A DNA stretch of 64,000 nt from Mycolicibacterium sp. P9-64 (lineage in GTDB: Bacteria; Actinomycetota; Actinomycetes; Mycobacteriales; Mycobacteriaceae): assembly GCF_008329605.1 (NCBI RefSeq), contig NZ_NPKO01000005.1, positions 372,001-436,000 on the forward strand, written 5' to 3'. Under the pieces are notes generated by a model. The model had not been told where the DNA came from. It saw only the letters and a program-made list of their open reading frames with translations, and did no database searches. Both the position numbers and the translations under genes were made by a program. Below, piece after piece: positions 8,268 through 17,151 of the stretch; position 1 is the first letter of the stretch; every line of letters begins with the position of its first letter.

Positions 8268-9884
8268 ATGGCCATGACGGTGGGCGAGGTGGTGGCGCTG
8301 CCGGTGCTGCAGCGCGGCGCGCCACAGGTCCTGAGCAGTCGCCGGTGGCAAGAACCGATCCGCTGGGTGCACGTCAGCGACGTGGTGAACCTATCCACGT
8401 TGCTGCAGGGTGGGGAACTCGTCCTGACCACCGGTGCTGCGCTACGGAGGTCGCCCAAGGCGTACCTGCACGGCATCGCCGAGGCGGGTGCGCTCGGCGT
8501 CGTCGTCGAACTGGGAAAGCGGGGGCCGCTGCCCGAATCGGCAGCCACGGTCGCCAGGGAGCTGGATCTGGCGCTGGTGGTGCTGCACCGCGAAGTCAGA
8601 TTCGTCGAGGTGACCGAGGAGGTGCACCGCCGGATCGTCTCCGAGCAATTCGACGAGGTCGCCTTCGACCGGCGCGTGCACAGGACCTTCACCGACCTCA
8701 GCATGAAGCGGGCGTCGGCGACGGGCATCGTGGCGGCCGCCGCCCGCATGCTCGACGAGCCGATCGTGCTCGAAGACCTTGCGCACCAAGCCGTCGCCGT
8801 CGCGCCGGGCCCTGCCGCGACTGCGACGCTCCTCGACGACTGGGAGCAGCGGTCTCGGCGCTTCGCCGGTGGGCATGCCGGCGAAGGCTGGGCGATGACG
8901 ATGGTCGGGCCCCGCGGTGAGGAATGGGGGAGGCTCATCGTGCCCCGCCAGCCCGCCGACGTGACGCGGACGGGCCTGGTGCTCGAGAGGGCAGCCGCTG
9001 CGCTCGCGCTCAACCGGATGATCGAGCGCGACCGCTCCGGTCTGCACCAGCAGGCCCAGAGCGGCCTCATCGACGACGTGATCCGCAGCAGGATCAGCGA
9101 CGAGCGGGAAATCGCCGCTCGCGCACACGCATTGGGGCTGCACAAGGCCACTCGGTACTTCCCCGTGGTGGTGAGCATCCGTAGTGCGGCCGCGAAGTCC
9201 GACCCCGTCGCCGACCGGCGCCGCAACGTCGGGTTCCTCGACATCGTCGCCCAGATCGTCAACGCCGCCGGCCACAGCGGGTTGTTCACGATCCGCGGCG
9301 ACGGTGAGATCGGCGCCGTCGTCGCGTTGAGTGCCACCCGGGCGGGGGGATCCGACAAGGCGTGGAGTGACCTCGGCACCGCCCTGGCGCGGGAGGTCGC
9401 GCGCCTCGACAGCAGGCAGCGCGCCGTACTGGCACTCGGTGAGCCGTCGGGGCTCGTCGGCGACGCGGTGATCGGGCTGAGCGACGCCGCCCACATCGCG
9501 GAGGTCGCGCTCGCCATGCGTGGTCGGCCGCGGCCGTTCTACCGCGCCTCGGACGTGCGGCTGCGGGGACTGGTTTCCCTGCTGCAGAACGACTCCCGCG
9601 TCCAGGCCTTCGCCGAAACCGAACTCAAGTCGCTGCTTGCGGCCGAAGACGGCAGAACGCCAACGGATCTGGCGATCCTGCGGGAGTACCTCCGGTTGGG
9701 CGGGAACAAGGCGGCGCTGGCCAAGCATCTGCACGTCAGCAGACCGGCGCTCTACAAGCGACTGTCGGCGATCGAACGCAGTCTCCGGGTGGACCTGGAC
9801 GACGCCGAGTCGATGCTGTCACTGCACGTGGCGTTGTTGGTTCTGGAGGCGCGGCGGGGCGACGACGTCGGGGTGCCCGGCTGA
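8268..9884 (+). CDS. PucR family transcriptional regulator
   Basis: 538 residues in the PucR layout: an N-terminal PucR sensor domain (TVGEVVALPVL... through about residue 125), a central CdaR/GGDEF-like region, and the C-terminal helix-turn-helix (LGGNKAALAKHLHVSRPALYKRLSAIER). PucR-type activators control purine, amine and amino-acid catabolism. Divergent placement 135 bases from mmsA suggests it controls the mmsA-aminotransferase operon and itself. In the gap, GGGC-TAATC-GCCC (8212-8224) is an imperfect palindrome that could be its site, but this is weak. The start is ATG 8268; an ATG two codons later is equally possible. Confidence 0.92.
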   Translation: MAMTVGEVVALPVLQRGAPQVLSSRRWQEPIRWVHVSDVVNLSTLLQGGELVLTTGAALRRSPKAYLHGIAEAGALGVVVELGKRGPLPESAATVARELDLALVVLHREVRFVEVTEEVHRRIVSEQFDEVAFDRRVHRTFTDLSMKRASATGIVAAAARMLDEPIVLEDLAHQAVAVAPGPAATATLLDDWEQRSRRFAGGHAGEGWAMTMVGPRGEEWGRLIVPRQPADVTRTGLVLERAAAALALNRMIERDRSGLHQQAQSGLIDDVIRSRISDEREIAARAHALGLHKATRYFPVVVSIRSAAAKSDPVADRRRNVGFLDIVAQIVNAAGHSGLFTIRGDGEIGAVVALSATRAGGSDKAWSDLGTALAREVARLDSRQRAVLALGEPSGLVGDAVIGLSDAAHIAEVALAMRGRPRPFYRASDVRLRGLVSLLQNDSRVQAFAETELKSLLAAEDGRTPTDLAILREYLRLGGNKAALAKHLHVSRPALYKRLSAIERSLRVDLDDAESMLSLHVALLVLEARRGDDVGVPG

Positions 9885-9903
9885 GGCGTGCCCGGCGCGC
9901 TCG

Positions 9904-10518
9904 CTACGGCCGAGGGGTCAGGCCCAGCTCGGAGCTGAAGTACGTGCGGCCGATGTGCTTGATCTCGTCGGATGACACCGATCCGATCACCTTCTGGGCG
10001 CCGAGCCCGTCGATCATCGTCAGCAACCGCCGTGCGGCGACGTCCGGGTCGGCGACCTGGAACTCGCCTGCGGTGCTGCCCGCCCGCACGATCTCGGCGA
10101 TGAACGCCAACCACTCGCCGGTCAGTGCGTTCGCCCGCTCGGCAAGGACTGGGTTGCGCCTGCCCAGGCTCCACGCATCGAGCCAGTTCGCGCTCTCGTC
10201 GACGGTCGAGTCGTCGAGCACGTAGTCCACCAGAGCGTCGACCTTGTCCGTCGCCGTGTCGGCGGCTGCGACGCGCCGTCGCGCCTCCGCCAGATCCGCG
10301 TCGGCGACCGCCCCGAAGGCCGCCACGATGAGCTGCTCGGCCGACGCGAAGTAGTGACTGACCAGGCCGGGCGTTACGCCGAGGGCGGCGGCGACCTTGC
10401 GCAGCGTCACCGCGGATAGTCCCTCGTCACGGCTGATTTTCACGGCCTTGGCCAGCAGCTCGCCGTGGCGTTCGGCAGGCATCTTCCGCTTGGCGTCCCT
10501 GCTGACCACGGAAGTCAA
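9904..10518 (-). CDS. TetR/AcrR family transcriptional regulator (BetI-like)
   Basis: The N-terminal TetR helix-turn-helix is clear (ISRDEGLSAVTLRKVAAALGVTPGLVSHYFASAEQLI). I place the start at TTG 10518 because AGGAG sits 8 bases upstream, while the frame stays open to 10686 through the promoter region and cannot all be coding. GTG 10509 is possible. It is divergent from the NCS1 permease. Two tandem TTGA-N8-TCAA palindromes lie between the two genes and are the probable operators, so this regulator most likely represses the permease and itself. Confidence 0.9.
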   Translation of the reverse strand: MTSVVSRDAKRKMPAERHGELLAKAVKISRDEGLSAVTLRKVAAALGVTPGLVSHYFASAEQLIVAAFGAVADADLAEARRRVAAADTATDKVDALVDYVLDDSTVDESANWLDAWSLGRRNPVLAERANALTGEWLAFIAEIVRAGSTAGEFQVADPDVAARRLLTMIDGLGAQKVIGSVSSDEIKHIGRTYFSSELGLTPRP

Positions 10519-10550
10519 TGTCGCTTCTCCTCTTGACGGAACCGATTTCC

Positions 10551-10591
10551 TATTGAACACTACATCAACACTATTGAGCAGTGCATCAACA
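10551..10591. promoter_or_regulatory. Tandem palindromic operators between tetR and NCS1 permease
   Basis: Two 20-base copies (10551-10570 and 10572-10591) match at most positions with a 21-base period. Each contains TTGA-N8-TCAA (TTGAACACTACATCAA and TTGAGCAGTGCATCAA). A 21-base spacing puts both on the same DNA face, as expected for cooperative binding of two TetR dimers. Confidence 0.65.
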
Positions 10592-10602
10592 AGGGGCCAC
10601 CC

Positions 10603-12102
10603 GTGACCATGACACAGCAGACCCGAACCGGCGATGACCCACTGGACGCCGTGACCCCGGCGCCTACCGAGGATCGCTTCGGTCACGTCGAGGAGAAGGG
10701 CGTCGAATACCTCCCCGAGTCGGAGCGCGACTCTCGGCCGCGAAACATGTTCGCCGTGTTCTTCGGCGGCAACCTCGCCTTCTCGGTGATCGTGTTCGGC
10801 TGGCTACCAATCACATTCGGCCTGAGCTGGATCCAGGCGGTCACCGCCAGCGCGGTCGGCATCACCCTCGGCACCCTGCTCATCGCACCGATGTCGCTGA
10901 TGGGCCCGCGCACCGGAACCAACAACACCGTGTCCAGCGGCGCGCACTTCGGGGTCACCGGCCGCCTGGTGGGCTCCGCGCTCACGCTGCTCTTCGCCCT
11001 GGCCTACGCCGCGATCGCCGTCTGGACCTCGGGCGACGCGCTCGTCGCGGCATCGCATCGACTGTTCGGAACTCCGGTCAACAACGGCGTGCTGGCGGTG
11101 GGCTACGGCATCATCGCCGCGGAGATCGTCGTGGTAGCGCTCTTCGGTCACGGCACCGTGGTGGCGCTGCAGAAGTTCGTGCTTCCCGTCGTCGGAGTGC
11201 TGCTCCTGCTGGGCATCGTGGCCTTCGGCGACAAGTTCGACCCGGGTGCCACAGGCGGCGGCGAGTATCTGCTCGGCGGCTTCTGGCAGACCTGGGGGCT
11301 GTGTGTCGTGATCGCCTTCGGTGGACCGCTTTCCTACGCCCCCACACTCGGCGACTACAGCCGTCGCATCTCGCGGACGAGGTTCGGCGACCGCTCCGTC
11401 GTCATCGCGACCATGGCGGGCATCTTCTTCGGGCTGTTCCTGACCGCGGCCTTCGGCTCGTTCACCGCGTCGACCTTCACCACGATGAGCGAGTCATACG
11501 TCGCCGATCTGGTCGCGGAGTCACCGGCCTGGTACGTGCTGCCGATCGTGCTGATCGCCCTGGCAGGTGGGCTGGGGCAGGGCGTGCTGAACGTCTACGC
11601 CAGCGGCCTGGATCTGGAAGCGCTGATCCCGAAACTCAAGCGCGTTCAGACGACGCTGATCACCTCGGCGCTCGCGGTTGCCCTGCTCTACATCGGTGTC
11701 TTCTTGGTCGACGCGGTCGACTCCATCACCGCAATGACGTTGGTACTCAACGGGGTTGCCGCGCCGTGGGTGGCGATCAACGTCGCGGGCTTCCTCGTCG
11801 CCAGGCGCGGCGAGTACGACCCTGCCGACCTTCAGGTGTTCAACCAAGGTCGTCGCGGCGGACGGTACTGGTTCACCGGTGGCTGGAACCTGCGGGCGAT
11901 CATTCCGTGGCTCGTAGGGTCGCTGTTCGGCATCCTCGCCGTGGACACCTCGCTGTACTCCGGCCCCCTCGCCAACCTCGGCCACGGCATCGACGTCAGC
12001 CTCGTCGGCTCGGCACTGATCGCCGGCGTCGGTTATCTCGTCGCCCTGCGGTTGTGGCCCGAGCGCGTGGCGCCGGTCGAGTCGTCGCCGAGTTCTGCGT
12101 AG
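10603..12102 (+). CDS. NCS1 family nucleobase/cation symporter (cytosine-purine permease type)
   Basis: 499 residues with about 12 membrane spans. It shows the family's first-helix region (FFGGNLAFSVIVFGWLPITFGL), GPRTGTNNTVSSGAHFGVTGR near helix 3, and the Asp-rich GDYSRRI motif after helix 6. Members import cytosine, purines, allantoin, hydantoins or thiamine with H+ or Na+. GTG 10603 and ATG 10609 are both usable starts. With the PucR regulator and the beta-alanine-type enzymes just upstream, uptake of a nucleobase or hydantoin is a reasonable guess. No ring-opening enzyme is present nearby. Confidence 0.9.
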   Translation: MTMTQQTRTGDDPLDAVTPAPTEDRFGHVEEKGVEYLPESERDSRPRNMFAVFFGGNLAFSVIVFGWLPITFGLSWIQAVTASAVGITLGTLLIAPMSLMGPRTGTNNTVSSGAHFGVTGRLVGSALTLLFALAYAAIAVWTSGDALVAASHRLFGTPVNNGVLAVGYGIIAAEIVVVALFGHGTVVALQKFVLPVVGVLLLLGIVAFGDKFDPGATGGGEYLLGGFWQTWGLCVVIAFGGPLSYAPTLGDYSRRISRTRFGDRSVVIATMAGIFFGLFLTAAFGSFTASTFTTMSESYVADLVAESPAWYVLPIVLIALAGGLGQGVLNVYASGLDLEALIPKLKRVQTTLITSALAVALLYIGVFLVDAVDSITAMTLVLNGVAAPWVAINVAGFLVARRGEYDPADLQVFNQGRRGGRYWFTGGWNLRAIIPWLVGSLFGILAVDTSLYSGPLANLGHGIDVSLVGSALIAGVGYLVALRLWPERVAPVESSPSSA

Positions 12103-12164
12103 GGGCTGTGCCCGGCGTTCGCTCCACGACCCTGGCGCAGAAGTCGGTGGGCTTGGTAGCGCCC

Positions 12165-13727
12165 CTAGCGCCCCGACCGGTCGGGCTGCACGGCCGCAGC
12201 GAAGACGGGCATGGCCGCGCACAGCTTCGACGGGTCCCGCCCGGCCAGCATGACCGTACGATCGGGCCGGATGATGGCGGCCGTCGCGCACCCACGGCGC
12301 AGCCACCGCGCCAATTCGCTACCCGGCTCGGCGACGTGCAGCACGGCGCCGCGCTCCTCGAGGAGACCGCATTGGAAGGCAAGGGGCCGCGACGTCGTGA
12401 CGAGCGCGAAGCCGTTTCGCAGCGTGGCGTCGAGCCGATCCCCGCTTGGTAGAACCGGGTTGGGGCACAGCGTGCCTGCCAGTTGCCGGGGCCGGCGACC
12501 CTTGGTCACCAACGGGTTTCGGCGCAACGCCGGAGTGCTGCCGTTGACGATCCTCGCGCGCATTCCGGGGATGAGGTGCAGTCGCGGAGCAACGACGCGC
12601 CTGATCGCATTGCCGATCCGTCCTCCTGAGGTCATCGCCCGCCCCATGGTCAACGCCAAGCCGATCATCGTGCGGGCGTGCGGCTTTCGTTCCCGTTCAT
12701 AGGTGTCCAACACCTGCGGGGAGAGGTCGCCGCCGATGACGCCTGCCAGCTTCCAGGCCAGGTTCATCGCGTCGCGGAGGCCGGCCCCCATGCCCTGGCC
12801 GATGAACGGCGGTGTGAGATGGGCGGCGTCGCCGAGCAACAGCACGTTCCGATCCCGCCACCGGTCGGCGATCTGGGCCCGAAACGTGTACTCGGTGACC
12901 CGCACCAGCTCGAGGTCGTCATCGTCGATGTCGTTGACCCACGGACTGATCAGGCCTCGGAGCGTTCCGAGCGTGTCGTAGTCGGCGGCGGTCTCATTCG
13001 GTACCAGCCGGAATTCCCAGCGGTAGCGGGCAGGCCCGATCCGCATGTACGTCGCGGCGCGGACCGGATTGCACACCTGGTGCACGCCGTCCCACTGATT
13101 CAGCTCGGCGTCGGTGATGACGTCGACCACCAGCCACCGCTGCTCGAATCGTAGGTCTTGCATCGTGGCGCCGATCGAGGCCCGCACGACGCTGTTGGCG
13201 CCGTCGCAGCCTAGAACGTAGGTCGTTTCGACGGCGTGCTCGGTGCCGGTGACACGATCGGTGAAGGTGACGCGTACGTGGCCGGGCTGATGCTGAGCGA
13301 CGTCGGTGACCTCGCAGTTGCCGCGCAGGTGGACGGCGGGGCGGGTCGCGAGGTTGGCCCGTAGCAGGGTTTCGAACTCTGGTTGGTCGAACATGTTGGC
13401 CTTGGGGAAGCCGTGCACACTCTCGGCGGTGTCGCGGTGGAACTCCGCCAGCACGCGGAGGTCGCGGTCGAGCAGCCGCAGTCCCAGCGCGGGCCGCGAG
13501 ATGGCGGCGAACTCGTCGGCGATGCCGAGGCGGGCGACGAGGCGGTAGATCTCGTCGTCGAGATGGACCGCGCGCGGCTGCGGGTAGACCGATGCCCAGC
13601 GGTCGAGGATCAGGCATGGGATGCCGTAGTCGCCGAGCAACGTCGCAGCGGCGACACCGGTCGGACCGGCGCCGATGATGACCACCGGCACGGCCTCCAT
13701 CGTCGTGACGGTCTCGCTCATGGACAC
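12165..13727 (-). CDS. FAD-dependent aromatic-ring monooxygenase (MhpA/PheA-like)
   Basis: 520 residues. An N-terminal Rossmann motif (VVIIGAGPTGVAAATLLGDYG) is followed by a DG-type motif (YVLGCDGANSVVR). GDAAHLTPPFIGQGMGAGLRDAMNLAWKL is the FAD-ribityl motif typical of 3-(3-hydroxyphenyl)propionate hydroxylase-type enzymes. These hydroxylate phenolic rings with NAD(P)H and O2. It is divergent from a TetR gene, and a perfect-arm palindrome lies just upstream of its start. No ring-cleavage gene is adjacent, so the substrate is open. Confidence 0.92.
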   Translation of the reverse strand: MSMSETVTTMEAVPVVIIGAGPTGVAAATLLGDYGIPCLILDRWASVYPQPRAVHLDDEIYRLVARLGIADEFAAISRPALGLRLLDRDLRVLAEFHRDTAESVHGFPKANMFDQPEFETLLRANLATRPAVHLRGNCEVTDVAQHQPGHVRVTFTDRVTGTEHAVETTYVLGCDGANSVVRASIGATMQDLRFEQRWLVVDVITDAELNQWDGVHQVCNPVRAATYMRIGPARYRWEFRLVPNETAADYDTLGTLRGLISPWVNDIDDDDLELVRVTEYTFRAQIADRWRDRNVLLLGDAAHLTPPFIGQGMGAGLRDAMNLAWKLAGVIGGDLSPQVLDTYERERKPHARTMIGLALTMGRAMTSGGRIGNAIRRVVAPRLHLIPGMRARIVNGSTPALRRNPLVTKGRRPRQLAGTLCPNPVLPSGDRLDATLRNGFALVTTSRPLAFQCGLLEERGAVLHVAEPGSELARWLRRGCATAAIIRPDRTVMLAGRDPSKLCAAMPVFAAAVQPDRSGR

Positions 13728-13740
13728 CCCTCTCCGAAAG

Positions 13741-13754
13741 TGACGAAATCGTCA
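13741..13754. promoter_or_regulatory. Palindromic operator upstream of FAD monooxygenase
   Basis: TGACGA-AA-TCGTCA has perfect 6-base arms. It lies 14 bases upstream of the monooxygenase start and within the divergent region shared with the tetR gene, a typical TetR operator position. Confidence 0.55.
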
Positions 13755-13827
13755 CATGGGACTGGAGCATCCGTCAAGAAGTTCTGATGAAATCCTCAAA
13801 ACTGAACATGAGTGCTATCGTGACCAG

Positions 13828-14484
13828 GTGAGCGAAGTGCACGACGAGCCCGTCAATCGACTGGAACGACGCAAGCAGCGGACCCGCGCAGCGCTGGTTC
13901 AGGCCGCGCGAGGCTTCATCGCGTCGGGCAAGACGAACGTGCCCGTTCTGGAGATCACGCAGGCCGCCGACGTCGGGATGGGGTCGTTCTACAACCACTT
14001 CGAGAGCAAGGAAGAGCTGTTCGAAGCCGCGGTCGCCGACGTCCTCGACAACCACGGCGCGCTTCTCGATCAGCTCACGGGGACCAGCGATGACCCTGCC
14101 GAGACGTTCGCGCGCAGTTTCCGTCTGACCGGCCGACTCTTTCGACGCCGCCCGCAGGAAAGCCAGATCCTGCTCGCCAGTGGCCTCAACCTGATGTCGT
14201 CGGACCGCGGACTCGGCCCGCGTGCCCAGCGGGACATCGCCACGGCAGCGGCCGCCGGGCGATTCGCGGTCGACGATCCCAGACTGGCCATGGCCGTCGC
14301 GGCCGGTGCGCTCCTCGGGCTCGGCAAGCTTCTGCAGGACGAGCCCGAGCGTGACGACGCCGTAGCCGCCGACCGGGTGACCGAAGACGTGTTGCGGCTG
14401 TTCGGGCTCACCGCCGACGAGGCGCACGAGATCTGCACCCGCCCACTGCCGGACCTCGACGACGCGGGGCTCACGGCGCCTTGA
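13828..14484 (+). CDS. TetR/AcrR family transcriptional regulator
   Basis: An N-terminal TetR domain is evident (RTRAALVQAARGFIASGKTNVPVLEITQAADVGMGSFYNHFESKEELF), followed by a ligand-binding C-terminal region. GTG 13828 is preferred as start because the preceding bases are promoter-like and include the palindrome at 13741; the frame itself is open back to 13756. It probably represses the divergent FAD monooxygenase. Its 3' end overlaps by 14 bases the remnant metallo-beta-lactamase frame on the other strand. Confidence 0.88.
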   Translation: MSEVHDEPVNRLERRKQRTRAALVQAARGFIASGKTNVPVLEITQAADVGMGSFYNHFESKEELFEAAVADVLDNHGALLDQLTGTSDDPAETFARSFRLTGRLFRRRPQESQILLASGLNLMSSDRGLGPRAQRDIATAAAAGRFAVDDPRLAMAVAAGALLGLGKLLQDEPERDDAVAADRVTEDVLRLFGLTADEAHEICTRPLPDLDDAGLTAP

Positions 14485-14626
14485 TGGACCCCGTTCGGGC
14501 GAGATGGGCAGACGCGATGTCGCGCAGACGCGCGCCGTCGAAGCTGTCGCCGTGTCCGGGTGCCGATGGTCGCCGACGACCCATGTGATCCAGATGGGCG
14601 TGGGTGAGCACCACGATCGGGTCCAT
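14471..14626 (-). pseudogene. Remnant of a metallo-beta-lactamase-fold hydrolase
   Basis: The minus-strand frame of 51 codons (ATG 14626, TGA at 14471) begins MDPIVVLTHAHLDHMG, the HxHxDH zinc-binding motif of the MBL superfamily. It then jumps straight into GHGDSFDGARLRDIAS and stops. A working MBL hydrolase needs 200 or more residues, so both the N-terminal strands and the middle are missing. Its ATG overlaps the TGA of the MFS gene, so it is the last, decayed member of the galactonate operon. It could once have been a lactonase for that pathway (inference). Confidence 0.6.
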
Positions 14627-15948
14627 CACCGTTGCGCCTCAACGAAGTCAGCGGGGTCGGGTACGCGCTCGACGCGGCCGACCAACAGCACGTAGGACAC
14701 GATTCCCAGCGCGGTGACGACCGTCATGTAGGCGAACCCCGGCGCAAAGCTGGTGTCGGTGACGATCAGACCGATGATGATCGGGGTGGCGATCGACGAC
14801 AGATTTCCGATGAAGTTGAACATTCCGCCGGTGAGACCGATGAGACGAGTGGGTGCCAGGGCCGAAACCAACGACCACGTGATGGACGCCAATCCGTTGC
14901 CGAAGAACGCGATTGACAGGAACACGATCACCAGGGTGGTCGAGTCGGTGAAGTTGGCGCCGAGCATCGCCGTGGTGAGGAGCAAGCCGGTGATGATCGG
15001 TCCCTTGCGCGCCACGCCCAAGCTGAAACCGCGGCGCAGCAGGAAATCGGAGAGGACGCCGGAGAACAGCACACCGACGAGGGCAGCGATGAACGGCAGC
15101 GAGGCTAGGAACCCGGACTTGATGTAGTTCATGTCCCGGTACTCGACGAGGTAGGTCGGGAACCAGGTGAGGAAGAACCACAGGGTCGAGGTGAGGCAGA
15201 ACTGGCCGAGGTAGATGCCCCACAGCTTGCGGCGACCCAACACGGTGGCGACGTCTGCGCGGGTGACGGCTACTCGTTCCGTTCTGCGGTCGTCCAGGTC
15301 GACGAGGCCGCCGCCGTCCTCGATCAGTGCGATCTCCGCGTCGTTGGCGCGGGATTGCCTTGGCTCTCGATAGAGCAGGTACCACATCGCACCCCAGCCG
15401 ATGCCGATCACGCCGGTGGCGATGAACACCCAATGCCAGGAGGTGACGGCCTGCAGCCACGACAGGACCGGGGTCAGCAGGGCCAGGCCGATGAACTGCC
15501 CGGAGGTGTAGAAGCCTATGGCAGTGGCCCTTTCGCGTTCGGGGAACCAGGCCGTCGCGACGCGATTGTTGATGGGGTAGGCCGGTGCCTCGAACGTGCC
15601 AACCATCAAACGCAGGATGATCAGCGCGACGAAGCCGCCGATGATGCCCATCGACACCGTCGCCAGCGACCAGAGGACGAGACAGACCGGGTACAGCACG
15701 CGCGGCGGAACCCGGTCCACCAGCCACCCGCCGGGGATCTGCAAGGCCGCGTAGGTCCAGCCGAAGGCCGACAGCAGCAGGCCTTGTTCGGCTTTCGACA
15801 GGTCGAGTTCGCCGGCGATTGCGGGCATCGCGATGGAGAGGTTGGATCGGTCCATGTAGTTGATCACCACGGTGATGAACAGCATGATGCCGATTCCGAT
15901 GCGGGCCTTCGTCGCCGGGCTGGTGGTGCGTGTTGCGGTGTTAGTCAT
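14626..15948 (-). CDS. MFS transporter, anion:cation symporter family (D-galactonate-type)
   Basis: 440 residues with 12 predicted spans. The N-terminus has NYMDRSNLSIAMPAIAGEL, typical of the ACS (phthalate/glucarate/galactonate) subfamily, and GGWLVDRVPPR is the loop 2-3 motif. A central cytoplasmic loop carries charged residues. It follows dgoD by 9 bases and closes the dgo operon, so galactonate:H+ uptake is the likely role. Confidence 0.9.
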   Translation of the reverse strand: MTNTATRTTSPATKARIGIGIMLFITVVINYMDRSNLSIAMPAIAGELDLSKAEQGLLLSAFGWTYAALQIPGGWLVDRVPPRVLYPVCLVLWSLATVSMGIIGGFVALIILRLMVGTFEAPAYPINNRVATAWFPERERATAIGFYTSGQFIGLALLTPVLSWLQAVTSWHWVFIATGVIGIGWGAMWYLLYREPRQSRANDAEIALIEDGGGLVDLDDRRTERVAVTRADVATVLGRRKLWGIYLGQFCLTSTLWFFLTWFPTYLVEYRDMNYIKSGFLASLPFIAALVGVLFSGVLSDFLLRRGFSLGVARKGPIITGLLLTTAMLGANFTDSTTLVIVFLSIAFFGNGLASITWSLVSALAPTRLIGLTGGMFNFIGNLSSIATPIIIGLIVTDTSFAPGFAYMTVVTALGIVSYVLLVGRVERVPDPADFVEAQR

Positions 15949-15957
15949 GAACGCGCC

Positions 15958-17106
15958 TCACCATTCCGCTACGGAGCCGTCGGCGTGCCGCCAGAGCGGG
16001 TTGCGCCATCGATGTCCCTCTTTCGCGCGTTCGGCGACGTAGTCTTCGTTGATCTCGATGCCGAGGCCGGGCCCCGACGGGATGGTGACGAAGCCGTCGC
16101 TATAGTCGAAAACCGTTGGGTCGACCAGGTAGTCGAGAAGCTCGTTGGTGGTGTTGTAATGGATGCCGAGGCTCTGTTCCTGAATGACCGCGTTGTAACA
16201 GCCGGCGTCGATCTGAAGGCATGCGGCTAGGGCGATCGGGCCAAGTGGGCAGTGCGGTGCGAGCGCGACGTCGTAGGCCTCGGCAAGGTGGGCGATCTTT
16301 CTCGCCTCCGTGATCCCGCCACAGTGTGAGGGGTCCGGTTGGATGACGTCGACGGCGCCGCTACTCACCACGGCCTTGAAATCCCATCGTGAGTAGAGTC
16401 TTTCGCCGAGTGCGATGGGTATCGGTGACTGTCGAAGGATGTCGACGCAGCTGTCGACGTGCTCGGACAGGACCGGCTCCTCGACGAACATCAGGTGAAA
16501 CGGCTCGAGTTCGCGCAGCAGAACCTTCGCCATTGGTTTGTGGACACGGCCGTGGAAGTCGACGGCGATGCCGGTGTGCGGGCCGAGTGCGTCACGGACG
16601 GCCCCGACGTTCGACACGCATTGCTCGACCTTGTCCCAGCCGTCGATGTATTGAAGCTCCTGCGTACCAAGCAACTTCACCGCGGTGAAGCCGCGATCGA
16701 CGACTTCGCGAGCCGCTGCCGCGGTGTCTGCGGGGCGGTCACCGCCAACCCAGGAGTACACCTTGATGCGGTCGCGAACCTTGCCGCCGAGCAACTCGTA
16801 GGCGGGGACGTCGAAGTGCTTGCCCTTGATGTCCCACAGGGCCTGGTCGATCCCCGCCAGGGCGCTCATGTGCACGCCCCCGCCACGGTAGAAACCGCCG
16901 CGGTACAGGACGTTCCAGATGTCTTCGATCTGGGTGGGATCCTGCCCGATCAGGAAATCCGACATCTCCTCGACCGCGGTGGCCACCGTCGCCGCCTTGC
17001 CTTCGAGCACCGGCTCGCCCCAACCGACGGTCCCGTCGTCGGTCTCGATCTTGAGGAACAACCATCGTGGGGGGACCGCGTAGGTGGTCAGGGAGGTGAT
17101 CTTCAT
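15958..17106 (-). CDS. dgoD: D-galactonate dehydratase
   Basis: 382 residues, equal to E. coli DgoD. This enolase-superfamily enzyme (mandelate racemase subgroup) begins MKITSLTTYAVPPRWLFLKIETD. Metal ligands are in AVDFHGRVHKPMA, FVEEPVL and ALGERLYSRWDFK. The catalytic His is in DPSHCGGITEARKIAHLAEAYDVALAPHCPLGPIALAAC, which matches the DgoD subfamily closely. It dehydrates D-galactonate to 2-dehydro-3-deoxy-D-galactonate. It is flanked by the aldolase and transporter genes of the same pathway. Confidence 0.96.
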   Translation of the reverse strand: MKITSLTTYAVPPRWLFLKIETDDGTVGWGEPVLEGKAATVATAVEEMSDFLIGQDPTQIEDIWNVLYRGGFYRGGGVHMSALAGIDQALWDIKGKHFDVPAYELLGGKVRDRIKVYSWVGGDRPADTAAAAREVVDRGFTAVKLLGTQELQYIDGWDKVEQCVSNVGAVRDALGPHTGIAVDFHGRVHKPMAKVLLRELEPFHLMFVEEPVLSEHVDSCVDILRQSPIPIALGERLYSRWDFKAVVSSGAVDVIQPDPSHCGGITEARKIAHLAEAYDVALAPHCPLGPIALAACLQIDAGCYNAVIQEQSLGIHYNTTNELLDYLVDPTVFDYSDGFVTIPSGPGLGIEINEDYVAERAKEGHRWRNPLWRHADGSVAEW

Positions 17107-17151
17107 GTGCGTTGCCTCTCGTGTCCGTCGAAGGGGAGGTGGTCAGAGGTG

